Shown piece after piece: positions 1 to 6,578 of a DNA stretch of 8,074 nucleotides; position 1 is the stretch's first letter; every line of letters begins with the position of its first letter. The notes beneath the pieces are model-generated. The model was not told the DNA's origin. It did not search any database and saw nothing but the letters and a program-made list of their open reading frames with translations. The stretch is from Euryarchaeota archaeon UBA486. Its GTDB lineage: Archaea; Thermoplasmatota; Poseidoniia; Poseidoniales; Poseidoniaceae. Location of the stretch: assembly GCA_002497765.1 (NCBI GenBank), contig DAET01000061.1, positions 1 to 8,074 of the forward strand, given 5' to 3'. A program made the translations under genes and the position numbers.

Positions 1-1
1 C

Positions 2-1000
2 GGTAAGCCCGTTCGTTTCAAACTCAATAGTCCACCAAACCACAACGATGCTTGGGTCGGCATCTACCCGCCAAATGCGAGCGACCGGGACCATGGAGCG
101 CAGAACAATCGGTGGAAATGGCTTCGTGACATCGATGTCAACAACGTGTCGTTCCCCAAGCGGGCAGCAGGCCCTCGGAGCATACGTGTGTTCTCTGACG
201 GAGGATACACGCTTCACGCAAGGAAAGACTTCGATGTTGAGGCGGCTCAAAAGCCGGGACGTGGAAGAATCGGATTCGCAGCTTTCTTTGGTATATTCTT
301 GATGCTTCTCGGTTTACCGCTTCTCATAGTAGGATCCACATCCACGTCTGAGGACAGACTCGCCATGATAATTCCGGGTGCGATGCTGATGTGCGTTGGC
401 GGCTTTACACTGTTTATGTCGGTGGCTGCGGCCATCCGGATGGGGTCCACGGAAGGACCTGCGTCCGTGGCGGGAACAGGAGGTGCGGGTAGCGCTTCAA
501 CGAAGCTCGAGGTGCTGTCGTTCAATCATCGTCAACCCGTCCGATTCAGCATCACCAATCCTCCACAGCACAACGATGCATGGGTGGGCCTCTATCCGGC
601 GAGTGCGGACGACCGCGACCACGGCGACCGCTGGCACTATCTGAGGGACATCGACATCAGTAATGCGACCCTTCCCGGCCAAGAACAGGGGGCTTGGAGC
701 CTCCGTCTCTTCTCGGACGGTGGCTACGCCTTGCAAGAGCGCATTGATTTTGAAATCCGAGCCAGCACCAAAGAAGAAGTCTGGATGAGAGAAGCAGCAT
801 TCGGAGACCAACGGCTCAACGGCCTGATTCCAGACCACCGCAACAACTTCACAAAAAAGGTCACGACGAGCAAAATCGTTGCTCAACACCGGGATGGAGA
901 CTTGAACCGCTTCGAAACGGACGACACAACGTACCTGGTCTACGACCGCGACCTGGAGCATAAATCGAGCCAGAAAGAAACGTTCTGGGATGTCAATTAA
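2..1000 (+). CDS. Membrane protein with duplicated beta-rich domain flanking a two-helix hairpin (5' partial)
   Basis: The frame is open from position 2 with no stop, so the gene enters from the left. The ATG/GTG codons near 146 lie inside a domain and are not credible starts. Of 332 visible residues, about 2-79 and 179-253 are two copies of one domain sharing NDAWVG[IL]YP, a DRDHG motif, W-x-x-LRDID and [VL]FSDGGY. Between them lie two hydrophobic segments (about 92-110 and 120-145) joined by a short acidic/serine loop. Basic residues before the first helix (KPGRGR) and after the second suggest, by the positive-inside rule, that both domain copies face the cytoplasm. A polar tail of about 75 residues, rich in charged residues, ends the protein. 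I do not recognise a family with confidence. The W-[IV]-G-[IL]-Y pattern loosely recalls SKICH or other Ig-like domains, but that is only a resemblance. No enzymatic motif is visible. Function unknown. Confidence 0.85.
   Translation, partial: GKPVRFKLNSPPNHNDAWVGIYPPNASDRDHGAQNNRWKWLRDIDVNNVSFPKRAAGPRSIRVFSDGGYTLHARKDFDVEAAQKPGRGRIGFAAFFGIFLMLLGLPLLIVGSTSTSEDRLAMIIPGAMLMCVGGFTLFMSVAAAIRMGSTEGPASVAGTGGAGSASTKLEVLSFNHRQPVRFSITNPPQHNDAWVGLYPASADDRDHGDRWHYLRDIDISNATLPGQEQGAWSLRLFSDGGYALQERIDFEIRASTKEEVWMREAAFGDQRLNGLIPDHRNNFTKKVTTSKIVAQHRDGDLNRFETDDTTYLVYDRDLEHKSSQKETFWDVN
5..238 (+). repeat. Domain repeat copy 1 (coding)
   Basis: First copy of a domain of about 78 residues in the left-edge membrane protein. 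It runs from KPVRF to KDFDV and holds HNDAWVGIYP, SDRDHG, WLRDID and VFSDGGY in the same order as copy 2. The first strand of the copy is probably cut off by the window edge, since copy 2 is preceded by a hydrophobic strand (LEVLSF). Confidence 0.85.
533..757 (+). repeat. Domain repeat copy 2 (coding)
   Basis: Second copy, about 75 residues from QPVRF to IDFEI, with HNDAWVGLYP, DDRDHG, YLRDID and LFSDGGY. It is shorter than copy 1 by a few residues after the DHG motif. The two copies also match visibly at DNA level around the NDAWVG core, so this is an internal duplication that has diverged, not a recent exact repeat. Confidence 0.85.
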
Positions 1001-1034
1001 CCCCGGTGTTCATTCACAATGGTACCCACGTATC

Positions 1035-1060
1035 TGTATGTACATACAAGGGGACCCCTT
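1035..1060. promoter_or_regulatory. Two adjacent palindromes in the spacer upstream of the small membrane protein gene
   Basis: Positions 1035-1048 form a perfect 14-bp palindrome (TGTATGTACATACA). Sharing its last base, positions 1048-1060 form an odd palindrome, AAGGGG-A-CCCCTT. The pair sits between the stop at 1000 and the A/T-rich block at 1088-1107. Dyads like these could be a regulator's operator or, for the GC-rich one, a short hairpin at the end of the upstream transcript, but no T-run follows it. No regulator gene is next to it, so the role is inferred only from position and symmetry. Confidence 0.4.
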
Positions 1061-1087
1061 GGAAAAGTGACTATAATCATGCAGGGC

Positions 1088-1107
1088 TAAAAATTAAATT
1101 AATAAAA
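1088..1107 (+). promoter_or_regulatory. Putative archaeal TATA-box region for the small membrane protein gene
   Basis: A 20-base run made only of A and T, centred about 27 bases before the ATG at 1125. It is the most AT-rich stretch of the spacer and resembles an archaeal TATA element. A box here would place initiation close to the ATG, which fits poorly with the Shine-Dalgarno-like AGGTG at 1112-1116. The exact start of transcription is therefore unclear. Confidence 0.4.
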
Positions 1108-1111
1108 CCCT

Positions 1112-1116
1112 AGGTG
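1112..1116 (+). promoter_or_regulatory. Ribosome binding site (AGGTG) of the small membrane protein gene
   Basis: AGGTG lies 8 bases before the ATG at 1125. The same AGGT core at 7-8 bases is seen before rpoL and truD in this window, which supports its use and the choice of the 1125 start. Confidence 0.5.
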
Positions 1117-1124
1117 CCGTTGGT

Positions 1125-1406
1125 ATGGAATCTGACAGACAATCATCTCGTTTGTGGCCCTTCCTGATAGGCTTCTTCGCGCCACTTGTACCTGCAATTA
1201 TTGGTTTGCTATTTTTACCAGATACTTCAAGTGGGGCAAAGAAATTTATTTTTCTCCTAATTATAACACCACTGGTGGCGATTGGGTTCCTGATCTACGA
1301 ATACACCAGCAACAAGAGAGTTATGATGTATGGTACTTTGCTAGTGTTTTTATTGGGTGTTTCATTTGTGGTTTGGTTTAATTTATTCGCGTTTAGTGGC
1401 TGGTAA
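1125..1406 (+). CDS. Small hypothetical membrane protein, three predicted transmembrane helices
   Basis: A 93-residue protein with a short charged N-terminus (MESDRQSSR) and three hydrophobic segments at about residues 10-30, 41-59 and 66-88. Short polar links hold SSGAKK and EYTSNKR. The basic residues in both links make the topology ambiguous. The ATG is supported by AGGTG 8 bases upstream and by an A/T-rich element further up. I recognise no family and see no catalytic motif. The gene is markedly richer in A+T, with many A/T-ending codons (att, ttt, tta, aaa), than the GC-rich genes on both sides. This could mean recent acquisition or weak codon selection on a small non-conserved gene. It is convergent with truD. 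A second overlapping frame (1154-1381) is shorter, lacks membrane character and is not preferred. Confidence 0.65.
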   Translation: MESDRQSSRLWPFLIGFFAPLVPAIIGLLFLPDTSSGAKKFIFLLIITPLVAIGFLIYEYTSNKRVMMYGTLLVFLLGVSFVVWFNLFAFSGW

Positions 1407-1410
1407 TTAA

Positions 1411-1438
1411 CCTCATTTTCTGGATTAATTTCATTTGT
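1411..1438 (+). terminator. Possible T-rich terminator of the small membrane protein gene
   Basis: Just after the stop at 1406 the plus strand carries several short T clusters (ATTTTC, TTAATTTC, ATTTG). Archaeal transcription often ends at T-rich stretches without a hairpin, so this is a plausible end of the transcript. No single long T-run is present, which keeps confidence low. Confidence 0.25.
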
Positions 1439-1461
1439 GGCTAGTGGATATAGGAATAACA

Positions 1462-1474
1462 CCTCTTCAAGAGG
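1462..1474. repeat. Short inverted repeat in the convergent spacer
   Basis: CCTCTT-C-AAGAGG is a perfect 6-base dyad around a single central base, able to form a 5-bp stem with a 3-base loop. It lies in the 158-base spacer between the small membrane protein gene and truD, which run towards each other. It could help end either transcript, but neither strand has a clear T-run behind it. The rest of the spacer (1439-1564) holds nothing else I can name. Confidence 0.3.
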
Positions 1475-1564
1475 GGGTCTCCATAACACCCTTCGATTCA
1501 TCTCGTCTATACACATGGGTCCTCTATGGGCCATATGCAACCCTACCCACGGCAACGCTTACCC

Positions 1565-2962
1565 TCATCCCATGTTGGAGAGCGGCCCTTTCATGAACTC
1601 ACGAAGCAGCACCGTGGCGTAGCTCCCAGAGCCCAGCGTGAATCGAAATCGAACACAAGCACCCTCGGGATGCCATCGGTCGCCCTCGCCTGGACCGTTC
1701 TCCCAGCGCTTGCCCAGCGTGCTGCCTTCGGCAATCGGGACGGTGTCCACGGAGAACTCTTTGAACTCGGCCACGAGGCCTCGGCGCGTTCCCTTGCTGG
1801 ACAAGCGTGGAACCGCTTCCACGTTCCATGAAACGCTTCCCAACCCTTCGCTGTCAATCGTGGCTTGCTCGAGTCCGCCAGGTTGGCCCTCGCAGGTGGA
1901 GATCTCGCTGCCCGGCAGGGGGCCGGTCGTGGCCAATCGGCCAAGGTCGCAGTTTCGTCCAATGCGGTTGAGGGTGCGCTCTTGCACCACGACACACGAA
2001 TTCACGTCGAGTTGACTCTTTTCGTCAATGCGACCCACGATGTCGCCAACCACCGGGCGGGAGAGCGGAAGCCCCTCCTCAAGGCGGCGCTGGAGGGACT
2101 TGTTGAACACAATGGATTGCAGGGCGTGAACGGTCATCAGTTGGAGGTTGGTGGGGAGTTTTCGAAACGCTCCAACGTGGTCGTCCGGGTTGGACAGCAG
2201 GTGCTCAATCATTCGTCGCTCGAACCCCATCCAGCGGGGCAGGCTTTCAAGGAGGCCTTCATCGAGTCCGTTCTCACGTATCTGCTTGCGAATGGCTTGC
2301 GCTTCTTCTTCCTCGTTGGGCCCCTCCATCGACAGGTAGGTCATCACGGCCTGTTCCCAATCTTCGTTGACCACGTGGCGTCCAACGTGCGGGGTGACCG
2401 GACGGCCCGAGCCAAATCGCTGCGGTCCGATCCAGTTGGGGAATCGCTGACCGCCCAATGAGGCTTCCATGTCGTTCTGGATGCGCTCGACTTCAGCCAT
2501 GGCTTCGTCATCGGTCATGGGTGTCCCGTCGGGGTGGCAGCATCCTCGAACCACGATGGTGAAACGGTTGCCACGGTGGTTGCCAAACCCAATCTTCTGG
2601 TGGGTGCGGCCGAGAACTTCGATTTCCACGTCGGGCAGTTCCACCTCGGCCACCTTGTTCATCGGAGCGTCAATGACGAAGAGTTGGGAGGTCACGGCCC
2701 GTTTGTCTTTGGTACCGGCGAAGAACACACGGTTGCGGGGGATGCGGAGTTTGGCCGAGAGTTGGTTGCAGAACCGGTTGGTTTCCCAGTTCGTGAGGGT
2801 GATCTTGGCCACCGTGAAACGACCACGGTTGTCATGGTGGACTGGTGTTGCAATTTCTTCAACACGGAAGTCGGTAACGCGGGCTTTGATGATGCCACCA
2901 ATGCCTTCGTGCGGTGTTGCATACCCCTGCAAGCCGATGGCTTGTGCGATGGGGTCGGACAT
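1565..2962 (-). CDS. truD: tRNA pseudouridine(13) synthase TruD, archaeal type
   Basis: This enzyme isomerises a uridine to pseudouridine in tRNA, position 13 in the well-studied members. The protein has 465 residues from the ATG at 2962. Near the N-terminus GIIKARVTDFRVEEI is the conserved TruD opening. The catalytic aspartate lies in FAGTKDKRAVTSQ (Asp about residue 86). HQKIGFGNHRGNRF and FPNWIGPQRFG, both family hallmarks, follow. A long middle and C-terminal portion corresponds to the inserted TRUD domain, and the end (SYATVLLREFMKGP) matches the usual C-terminus. A TTG at 2998 would extend the protein by 12 residues and overlap rpoL. The ATG at 2962 is preferred because it has AGGT 7 bases upstream and the 12 extra residues look uninformative. 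It follows rpoL with a 16-base gap, so the two are very likely one transcript. All expected catalytic motifs are present and the gene looks intact. Confidence 0.95.
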   Translation of the reverse strand: MSDPIAQAIGLQGYATPHEGIGGIIKARVTDFRVEEIATPVHHDNRGRFTVAKITLTNWETNRFCNQLSAKLRIPRNRVFFAGTKDKRAVTSQLFVIDAPMNKVAEVELPDVEIEVLGRTHQKIGFGNHRGNRFTIVVRGCCHPDGTPMTDDEAMAEVERIQNDMEASLGGQRFPNWIGPQRFGSGRPVTPHVGRHVVNEDWEQAVMTYLSMEGPNEEEEAQAIRKQIRENGLDEGLLESLPRWMGFERRMIEHLLSNPDDHVGAFRKLPTNLQLMTVHALQSIVFNKSLQRRLEEGLPLSRPVVGDIVGRIDEKSQLDVNSCVVVQERTLNRIGRNCDLGRLATTGPLPGSEISTCEGQPGGLEQATIDSEGLGSVSWNVEAVPRLSSKGTRRGLVAEFKEFSVDTVPIAEGSTLGKRWENGPGEGDRWHPEGACVRFRFTLGSGSYATVLLREFMKGPLSNMG

Positions 2963-2969
2963 GGGAACG

Positions 2970-2973
2970 ACCT
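2970..2973 (-). promoter_or_regulatory. Ribosome binding site deciding the truD start
   Basis: On the minus strand AGGT lies 7 bases before the ATG at 2962, inside the gap after the rpoL stop. This favours the ATG over the TTG at 2998. Confidence 0.45.
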
Positions 2974-2978
2974 GGGCT

Positions 2979-3236
2979 TCAGAGCGTTGCGTCGTCAAAC
3001 TCGGTGGCGACGCCGCCGATGATGTCGGTCAGCACCTTTTCTACGCCGGCTTTGGACGTGGTGCGAATGTAGAATTCAGGGTCGTCAAGTTCGGGATGGC
3101 CGGGGAAGTAGTTGGCGTAATCAACGTCCTTGTGGTTGTTGAGTCGCTCGCGAAGCACTTGCAGAGCGGTGTGGCTTTCGCCGATGATACGAAGGCGGAG
3201 TTCGTTTTTCTCTTTCAAAAGGACGGTAACAGCCAT
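2979..3236 (-). CDS. rpoL: DNA-directed RNA polymerase subunit L (Rpo11)
   Basis: The 85-residue protein matches archaeal Rpo11/RpoL (counterpart of eukaryotic RPB11/AC19). That subunit pairs with subunit D (Rpo3) to form the assembly platform of RNA polymerase, equivalent to the bacterial alpha dimer. It starts MAVTVLLKEKNELRLRI, then has the hallmark GESHTALQVLRERL helix, a DVDYANYFPGHPELDDPEFYIRT core with the conserved GHP turn and YIRT strand, and a C-terminal amphipathic helix. The length is typical. The frame stays open upstream to 3503, but those residues are basic and unlike the family, and ATG 3236 has AAGGT 8 bases upstream, so this start is firm. It is the first gene of a probable rpoL-truD operon and is divergent from the exporter gene. 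The C-terminus (IIGGVATEFDDATL) is short and acidic. Confidence 0.95.
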   Translation of the reverse strand: MAVTVLLKEKNELRLRIIGESHTALQVLRERLNNHKDVDYANYFPGHPELDDPEFYIRTTSKAGVEKVLTDIIGGVATEFDDATL

Positions 3237-3244
3237 GATAACCG

Positions 3245-3249
3245 ACCTT
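3245..3249 (-). promoter_or_regulatory. Ribosome binding site of rpoL
   Basis: On the minus strand AAGGT lies 8 bases before the ATG at 3236. It supports this start over the longer open frame. Confidence 0.45.
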
Positions 3250-3340
3250 GCGACCTGCCCCCTTGTTTTGAACCTTCTTGTCCGACGGTGCCGTGGTTTA
3301 CCTTGAAGCAGCCACTTCAGGACCACAGCACACCTGTTGG

Positions 3341-3347
3341 TTTTTAT
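3341..3347 (+). promoter_or_regulatory. Possible TATA element of the exporter gene
   Basis: TTTTTAT lies about 26 bases before the ATG at 3370, the usual distance of an archaeal TATA box from the transcription start. No Shine-Dalgarno-like sequence precedes that ATG. Together this suggests a leaderless transcript beginning at or very near 3370. If an upstream start (TTG 3337 or ATG 3346) were used, this element would lie inside the coding sequence. Confidence 0.35.
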
Positions 3348-3369
3348 GCTCCATGGCCAACGCTGGCAC

Positions 3370-5946
3370 ATGGATAAGGCGGACCTAGAGGAACGCCTTG
3401 CGAAGGCGGCGCCGGCGTTCAGTCGGGCGGCACCTCTCATCGTCGGTGTCTTTTCCATCCTCACCTTGGTGCTCGCTGGCAACCTGTACGTTTCACCGCC
3501 CACGTTTCAGACCGATCTCAACGATTTCTCGCCCGAAACAGAGGCGTCGGAAGCTCACGACCGTATTCACGACCATTTCCCGAACGAAATGCGACCGCTG
3601 TTTGTGCACGTGACCACGGACGACGGCTCCAACGTGCTGGCCCTTGACGCCATGAAGGCCATGCAAGACGACCTTGCCCACTTCCAAGATGAGGCAGCCA
3701 AGCGTGAGAACATGGTCTCGGTGTGGACCACGGCACCTGGCATCCTCCAGTTGGCCCTCGACGAAGAGGGCGGTGGAGCCGCCCTCGCCTCGTTTGAGGA
3801 CTGGTCGGGCGTCATTGACGCTCTGTTCGACGACAACGAAACCTGTGGCCTGACCGCCGACGACCAACTTCTCTCGGCAGCCACTTACGCCTCCTCCGCC
3901 CTGCTGCACAACGACCTCGACTACGAGCCCGTGTGCGTTTACCTTGACGATGGCACGGGCACGGCAGCACCAACCGCTTCCTCGACGTTGTGGGTGCTGG
4001 AGATCGACCCCGACCTCGACGAAACGCCACGACGGATGCTCCAAGACCAATTGCGTGACGTTTTCTCAGAGCGTTCTTCCACCTCGACGTTGACCTACGA
4101 GGTCATTTCCAACGATTTGCTGGCCCACGACATTGACGAAGGCACCTTCGACAACTTGCTCTTGCTCGTGTTGCTGGCCTTCGCCGTGGTCGTCGTGATG
4201 CTGTCGGTGGCCTTCCGTTCCCTCTCCAGCGTGGCGTTCCCGCTCGTCGGCCTCACAAGTGCCCTCATTTGGACGTACGGCATTCTGAACATCTCAGGTG
4301 CTCGGTTCACGGCCCTCGAGGCCACCGTGGCGCCCCTCGTGTTGGGCCTCGGCATTGACTATGCCATCCACTTGCAGCGTGCTCAACGCTCGTTCAGGGA
4401 CGAATACCCCACCGTGGCTGAATCGTGGTTGCGTGCGTGTGGCCACCTCTCGATGCCGCTTTCCCTGGCCGTGGTCACCACGGTGGCGGCCTTCATGGCC
4501 AACGTCATTTCCCCGCTCCCGCCGCTGGCGGTCTTGGGCTACGCCTTGTCCTTGGGTGTGGTCTCGGCCTTCATTTCCTCGACCGTCTTCGTCGGTGCGC
4601 TCCACGTGGTGTTCTCCAAGAAAGCACCCGGTGAAGCCCGTCCTTCTCTCCGTTTCCCGGTGCTGTCCAAGCAAATCGTCAGGGTGCAGAAGAAGCAACA
4701 AGTTGGCGTCATTCTGGTCACGGTGCTGATTTCCGGCCTCGCCGTCTACGGTGCGGCATCGTTGGAGACGGATTTCGACCTGGCCGACTTTGTCAACGAA
4801 GACATGGCCATCATGGGCGTTCGTGATGATTTGACCACCAGTTACGAAAGCGCTGGCTGGAAGGTGATTCACCTCCTCATGGAGCCCGCAGAAGGAGAAG
4901 ACACCATTCCGGGGGACCTCGATCTCCTGAGCGAACTGAGGAACTTCCATTTCGACCTCAAATCCAACAACGATGTGGTGGGCACCAACTTCCGGATTCC
5001 TTCGCCCACCTACGAAGGCCCCTACCCGTTGATTCGAGACGCCATTCTTCGCAACGAAAGTTTGGGCAACGCCCACAATTTGGAGGTCTTCGCCGGCGAG
5101 GTCTACCCCATTGACCGTTCACAACCTGTGGAGTTGGGTGCCTTCTTCCTCGCACTCTCAGCCAACGACAGCGTGGCCGACCCCTTGACGGGCGAAACGT
5201 GGAGCGAACGCATCGGTCAAACCGTTCACCTTGAGGGGGCGTCCATCGTCCACCTGCGTCATGAAATTCGAGTGGAAGCGTCGACCTCCGTTGAGTCCAG
5301 TCGTGTGGTTGACAATTTCATCGGTATTCTGGGTTCCACCGAAGACTCGGGGACGCTGAAATACCAACTCAAAGACCACGCTGTGCTCCATGTCACCGGT
5401 GATTTGGTGATGCTCGAGACGGTGCTGAACGGGTTGACGACCACCCAAATCGAAAGCACGGCGATTTCCCTCATCGTCTCCTTCCTCGTGCTCTTCCTGC
5501 TCACACGACGCATTATGCCGGCCATCATCGTCCTGTTCCCTGTGGGCATTGCCTCCCTCTGGGTGGTGGGTTCCATGGCCCTCATCGGCCTGAAGTGGAA
5601 CGTTCTGACGGTCATGGTCACGGCGCTCACCTTGGGCATCGGGATCGATTACTCCATCCACATGTGGCGACGATTTGAGGTCGAACTCAAGAAGCGAGGT
5701 GACCACTGGGGTGCCCTTGAAGAAGCGCTGGATACGACCGGCGTGGCCTTGATGCTGAGCGCTACCACCACCATGGCAGGCTTCGCCGTGCTGCTGTTTT
5801 CGCCGATGCCAATCATTCAGGACTTCGGGTTGATCACCGCCATCACGGTGCTGTTCTCACTGGTGCTGGCGCTGATGGTGCTACCGGTGCTGGTCGAACT
5901 ATCGGCCCGTGGTCAAGAATCGCTGGTTGACGATGCTTCGGATTAG
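3370..5946 (+). CDS. RND superfamily exporter, MMPL/HAE3-like
   Basis: A proton-driven exporter of the cytoplasmic membrane, 858 residues from ATG 3370. It shows the RND two-fold repeat: TM1 (about 21-41), a large outer domain (about 42-260), TM2-TM6 (about 262-415), TM7 (about 444-464), a second outer domain (about 465-694), then TM8-TM12 (about 695-846). Each half has the family's GxGIDY motif in its fourth helix (Asp about 330 and Asp about 760), the presumed proton-relay acids. After TM1 and TM7 stand matching TDLNDFSPE and TDFDLADFVNE segments, a known MMPL/HAE3 feature. Two cysteines in the first outer domain (about 159 and 189) could form a disulfide. The substrate cannot be read from sequence. 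Characterised relatives move lipids or hydrophobic molecules. Alternative starts at 3346 (ATG) and 3337 (TTG) add 8 or 11 residues. The stop overlaps that of the convergent gene at 5943. No accessory membrane-fusion gene is adjacent. Confidence 0.92.
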   Translation: MDKADLEERLAKAAPAFSRAAPLIVGVFSILTLVLAGNLYVSPPTFQTDLNDFSPETEASEAHDRIHDHFPNEMRPLFVHVTTDDGSNVLALDAMKAMQDDLAHFQDEAAKRENMVSVWTTAPGILQLALDEEGGGAALASFEDWSGVIDALFDDNETCGLTADDQLLSAATYASSALLHNDLDYEPVCVYLDDGTGTAAPTASSTLWVLEIDPDLDETPRRMLQDQLRDVFSERSSTSTLTYEVISNDLLAHDIDEGTFDNLLLLVLLAFAVVVVMLSVAFRSLSSVAFPLVGLTSALIWTYGILNISGARFTALEATVAPLVLGLGIDYAIHLQRAQRSFRDEYPTVAESWLRACGHLSMPLSLAVVTTVAAFMANVISPLPPLAVLGYALSLGVVSAFISSTVFVGALHVVFSKKAPGEARPSLRFPVLSKQIVRVQKKQQVGVILVTVLISGLAVYGAASLETDFDLADFVNEDMAIMGVRDDLTTSYESAGWKVIHLLMEPAEGEDTIPGDLDLLSELRNFHFDLKSNNDVVGTNFRIPSPTYEGPYPLIRDAILRNESLGNAHNLEVFAGEVYPIDRSQPVELGAFFLALSANDSVADPLTGETWSERIGQTVHLEGASIVHLRHEIRVEASTSVESSRVVDNFIGILGSTEDSGTLKYQLKDHAVLHVTGDLVMLETVLNGLTTTQIESTAISLIVSFLVLFLLTRRIMPAIIVLFPVGIASLWVVGSMALIGLKWNVLTVMVTALTLGIGIDYSIHMWRRFEVELKKRGDHWGALEEALDTTGVALMLSATTTMAGFAVLLFSPMPIIQDFGLITAITVLFSLVLALMVLPVLVELSARGQESLVDDASD

Positions 5947-6578
5947 ACCACATCGAGCGCCTTGACGATGTCGTCCATGACCAGCCCCTGTTCCCGTGCG
6001 ACCAAGGCGTAGGCCATCCAAGGCGTGATGAGTTGGAACGCCTTGGTCTTGCGGTCCGCTCGACGGTGCAATTCTTCGAGTTCCAAACCGCTTTGCCGAG
6101 CGATGAACCTCGCAACACGCTGGGTCAATCGTGCCCGGGGGTCGCCGGTCGAGGCTGGACGGGTGGGTCCTTGAGCGACCGCCATGGCCGATGCGGTGCC
6201 AGACGAAGGTGCCGTGGTCGGCGTTGATGAAGGTAAGGCAGCTTCCGAGTCATCGGTTACAGAGGAAGCCGGAACCGGGCGTAAGAGGCGAGTGGGGCGA
6301 GGAAACCAACCGAACGGAACGTCGACCGTGCCGAGAGGAACCGCAAGGTGAAGTTCAGCGCCTCGCTCTTCCAGCCAACCGGCGGCCAACAGGGCGTTCA
6401 CGACGTCTTCGGCTTCGTGCGGGGCCACCCACTCCATGTCAAAGGAAAACGCTCGTTCAACGTCGGGTCGGGCTAACCCATCCGCACCACGGAACACGAT
6501 GGTGAGGGCACGGCGAACATCGTCCATGTCCTCACTCATGGGAGGCTGGAGGCGTGGAGCCTTCATGAAGGTAGGCAT
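5943..6578 (-). CDS. DUF2240-like archaeal protein of unknown function
   Basis: A protein of 211 residues from the ATG at 6578. The N-terminal part (about 18-95; DDVRRALTIVFRG, SFDMEWVAPHEAEDVV, LLAAGWLEERG, VDVPFGWFPRP) resembles, from memory, archaeal DUF2240 proteins and looks like a winged-helix fold. A Ser/Thr/Ala/Pro-rich low-complexity linker (about 100-148) follows, then a helical, basic C-terminal part (about 149-211; RVARFIARQSG, ITPWMAYALVAREQG). No membrane segment or catalytic motif is seen, so it is probably cytoplasmic. The start overlaps the stop of the upstream CARDB gene as TGATG, suggesting coupled translation. ATGs at 6566 and 6539 are alternatives, the latter just before the conserved part, but none has a good ribosome site. 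DNA or RNA binding is a guess from fold-like features only. Confidence 0.75.
   Translation of the reverse strand: MPTFMKAPRLQPPMSEDMDDVRRALTIVFRGADGLARPDVERAFSFDMEWVAPHEAEDVVNALLAAGWLEERGAELHLAVPLGTVDVPFGWFPRPTRLLRPVPASSVTDDSEAALPSSTPTTAPSSGTASAMAVAQGPTRPASTGDPRARLTQRVARFIARQSGLELEELHRRADRKTKAFQLITPWMAYALVAREQGLVMDDIVKALDVV

Noticed and set aside
146..1000. Treating 146 as the true start of the left-edge gene
   Set aside because: The frame is open to position 2 and the upstream residues match the second domain copy closely, so the gene begins outside the window.
1439..1564. Small gene or RNA in the convergent spacer before truD
   Set aside because: An open frame of 61 codons crosses it, but it has no ribosome site, runs into truD on the other strand and shows no coding pattern.
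1865..2461. Plus-strand open frame of 198 codons opposite truD
   Set aside because: Antisense shadow of a well-supported gene, with no motif or ribosome site.
2469..3377. Long plus-strand open frame (302 codons) opposite truD and rpoL
   Set aside because: It lies antisense to two clearly conserved genes, has no recognisable domain and a composition typical of the complement of a GC-rich gene.
3237..3503. N-terminal extension of rpoL to a start at 3503
   Set aside because: The 89 extra residues are basic and unlike any RpoL, they overlap the exporter gene on the other strand, and the ATG at 3236 has its own ribosome site and gives the typical length.
4294..5076. Minus-strand open frame of 260 codons inside the exporter gene
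   Set aside because: His/Gly/Arg/Glu-rich composition typical of the reverse complement of membrane-protein codons; the exporter on the other strand is certain.
5158..5706. Minus-strand open frame of 182 codons inside the exporter gene
   Set aside because: Same reason: charged, repetitive complement of hydrophobic codons with no family resemblance.
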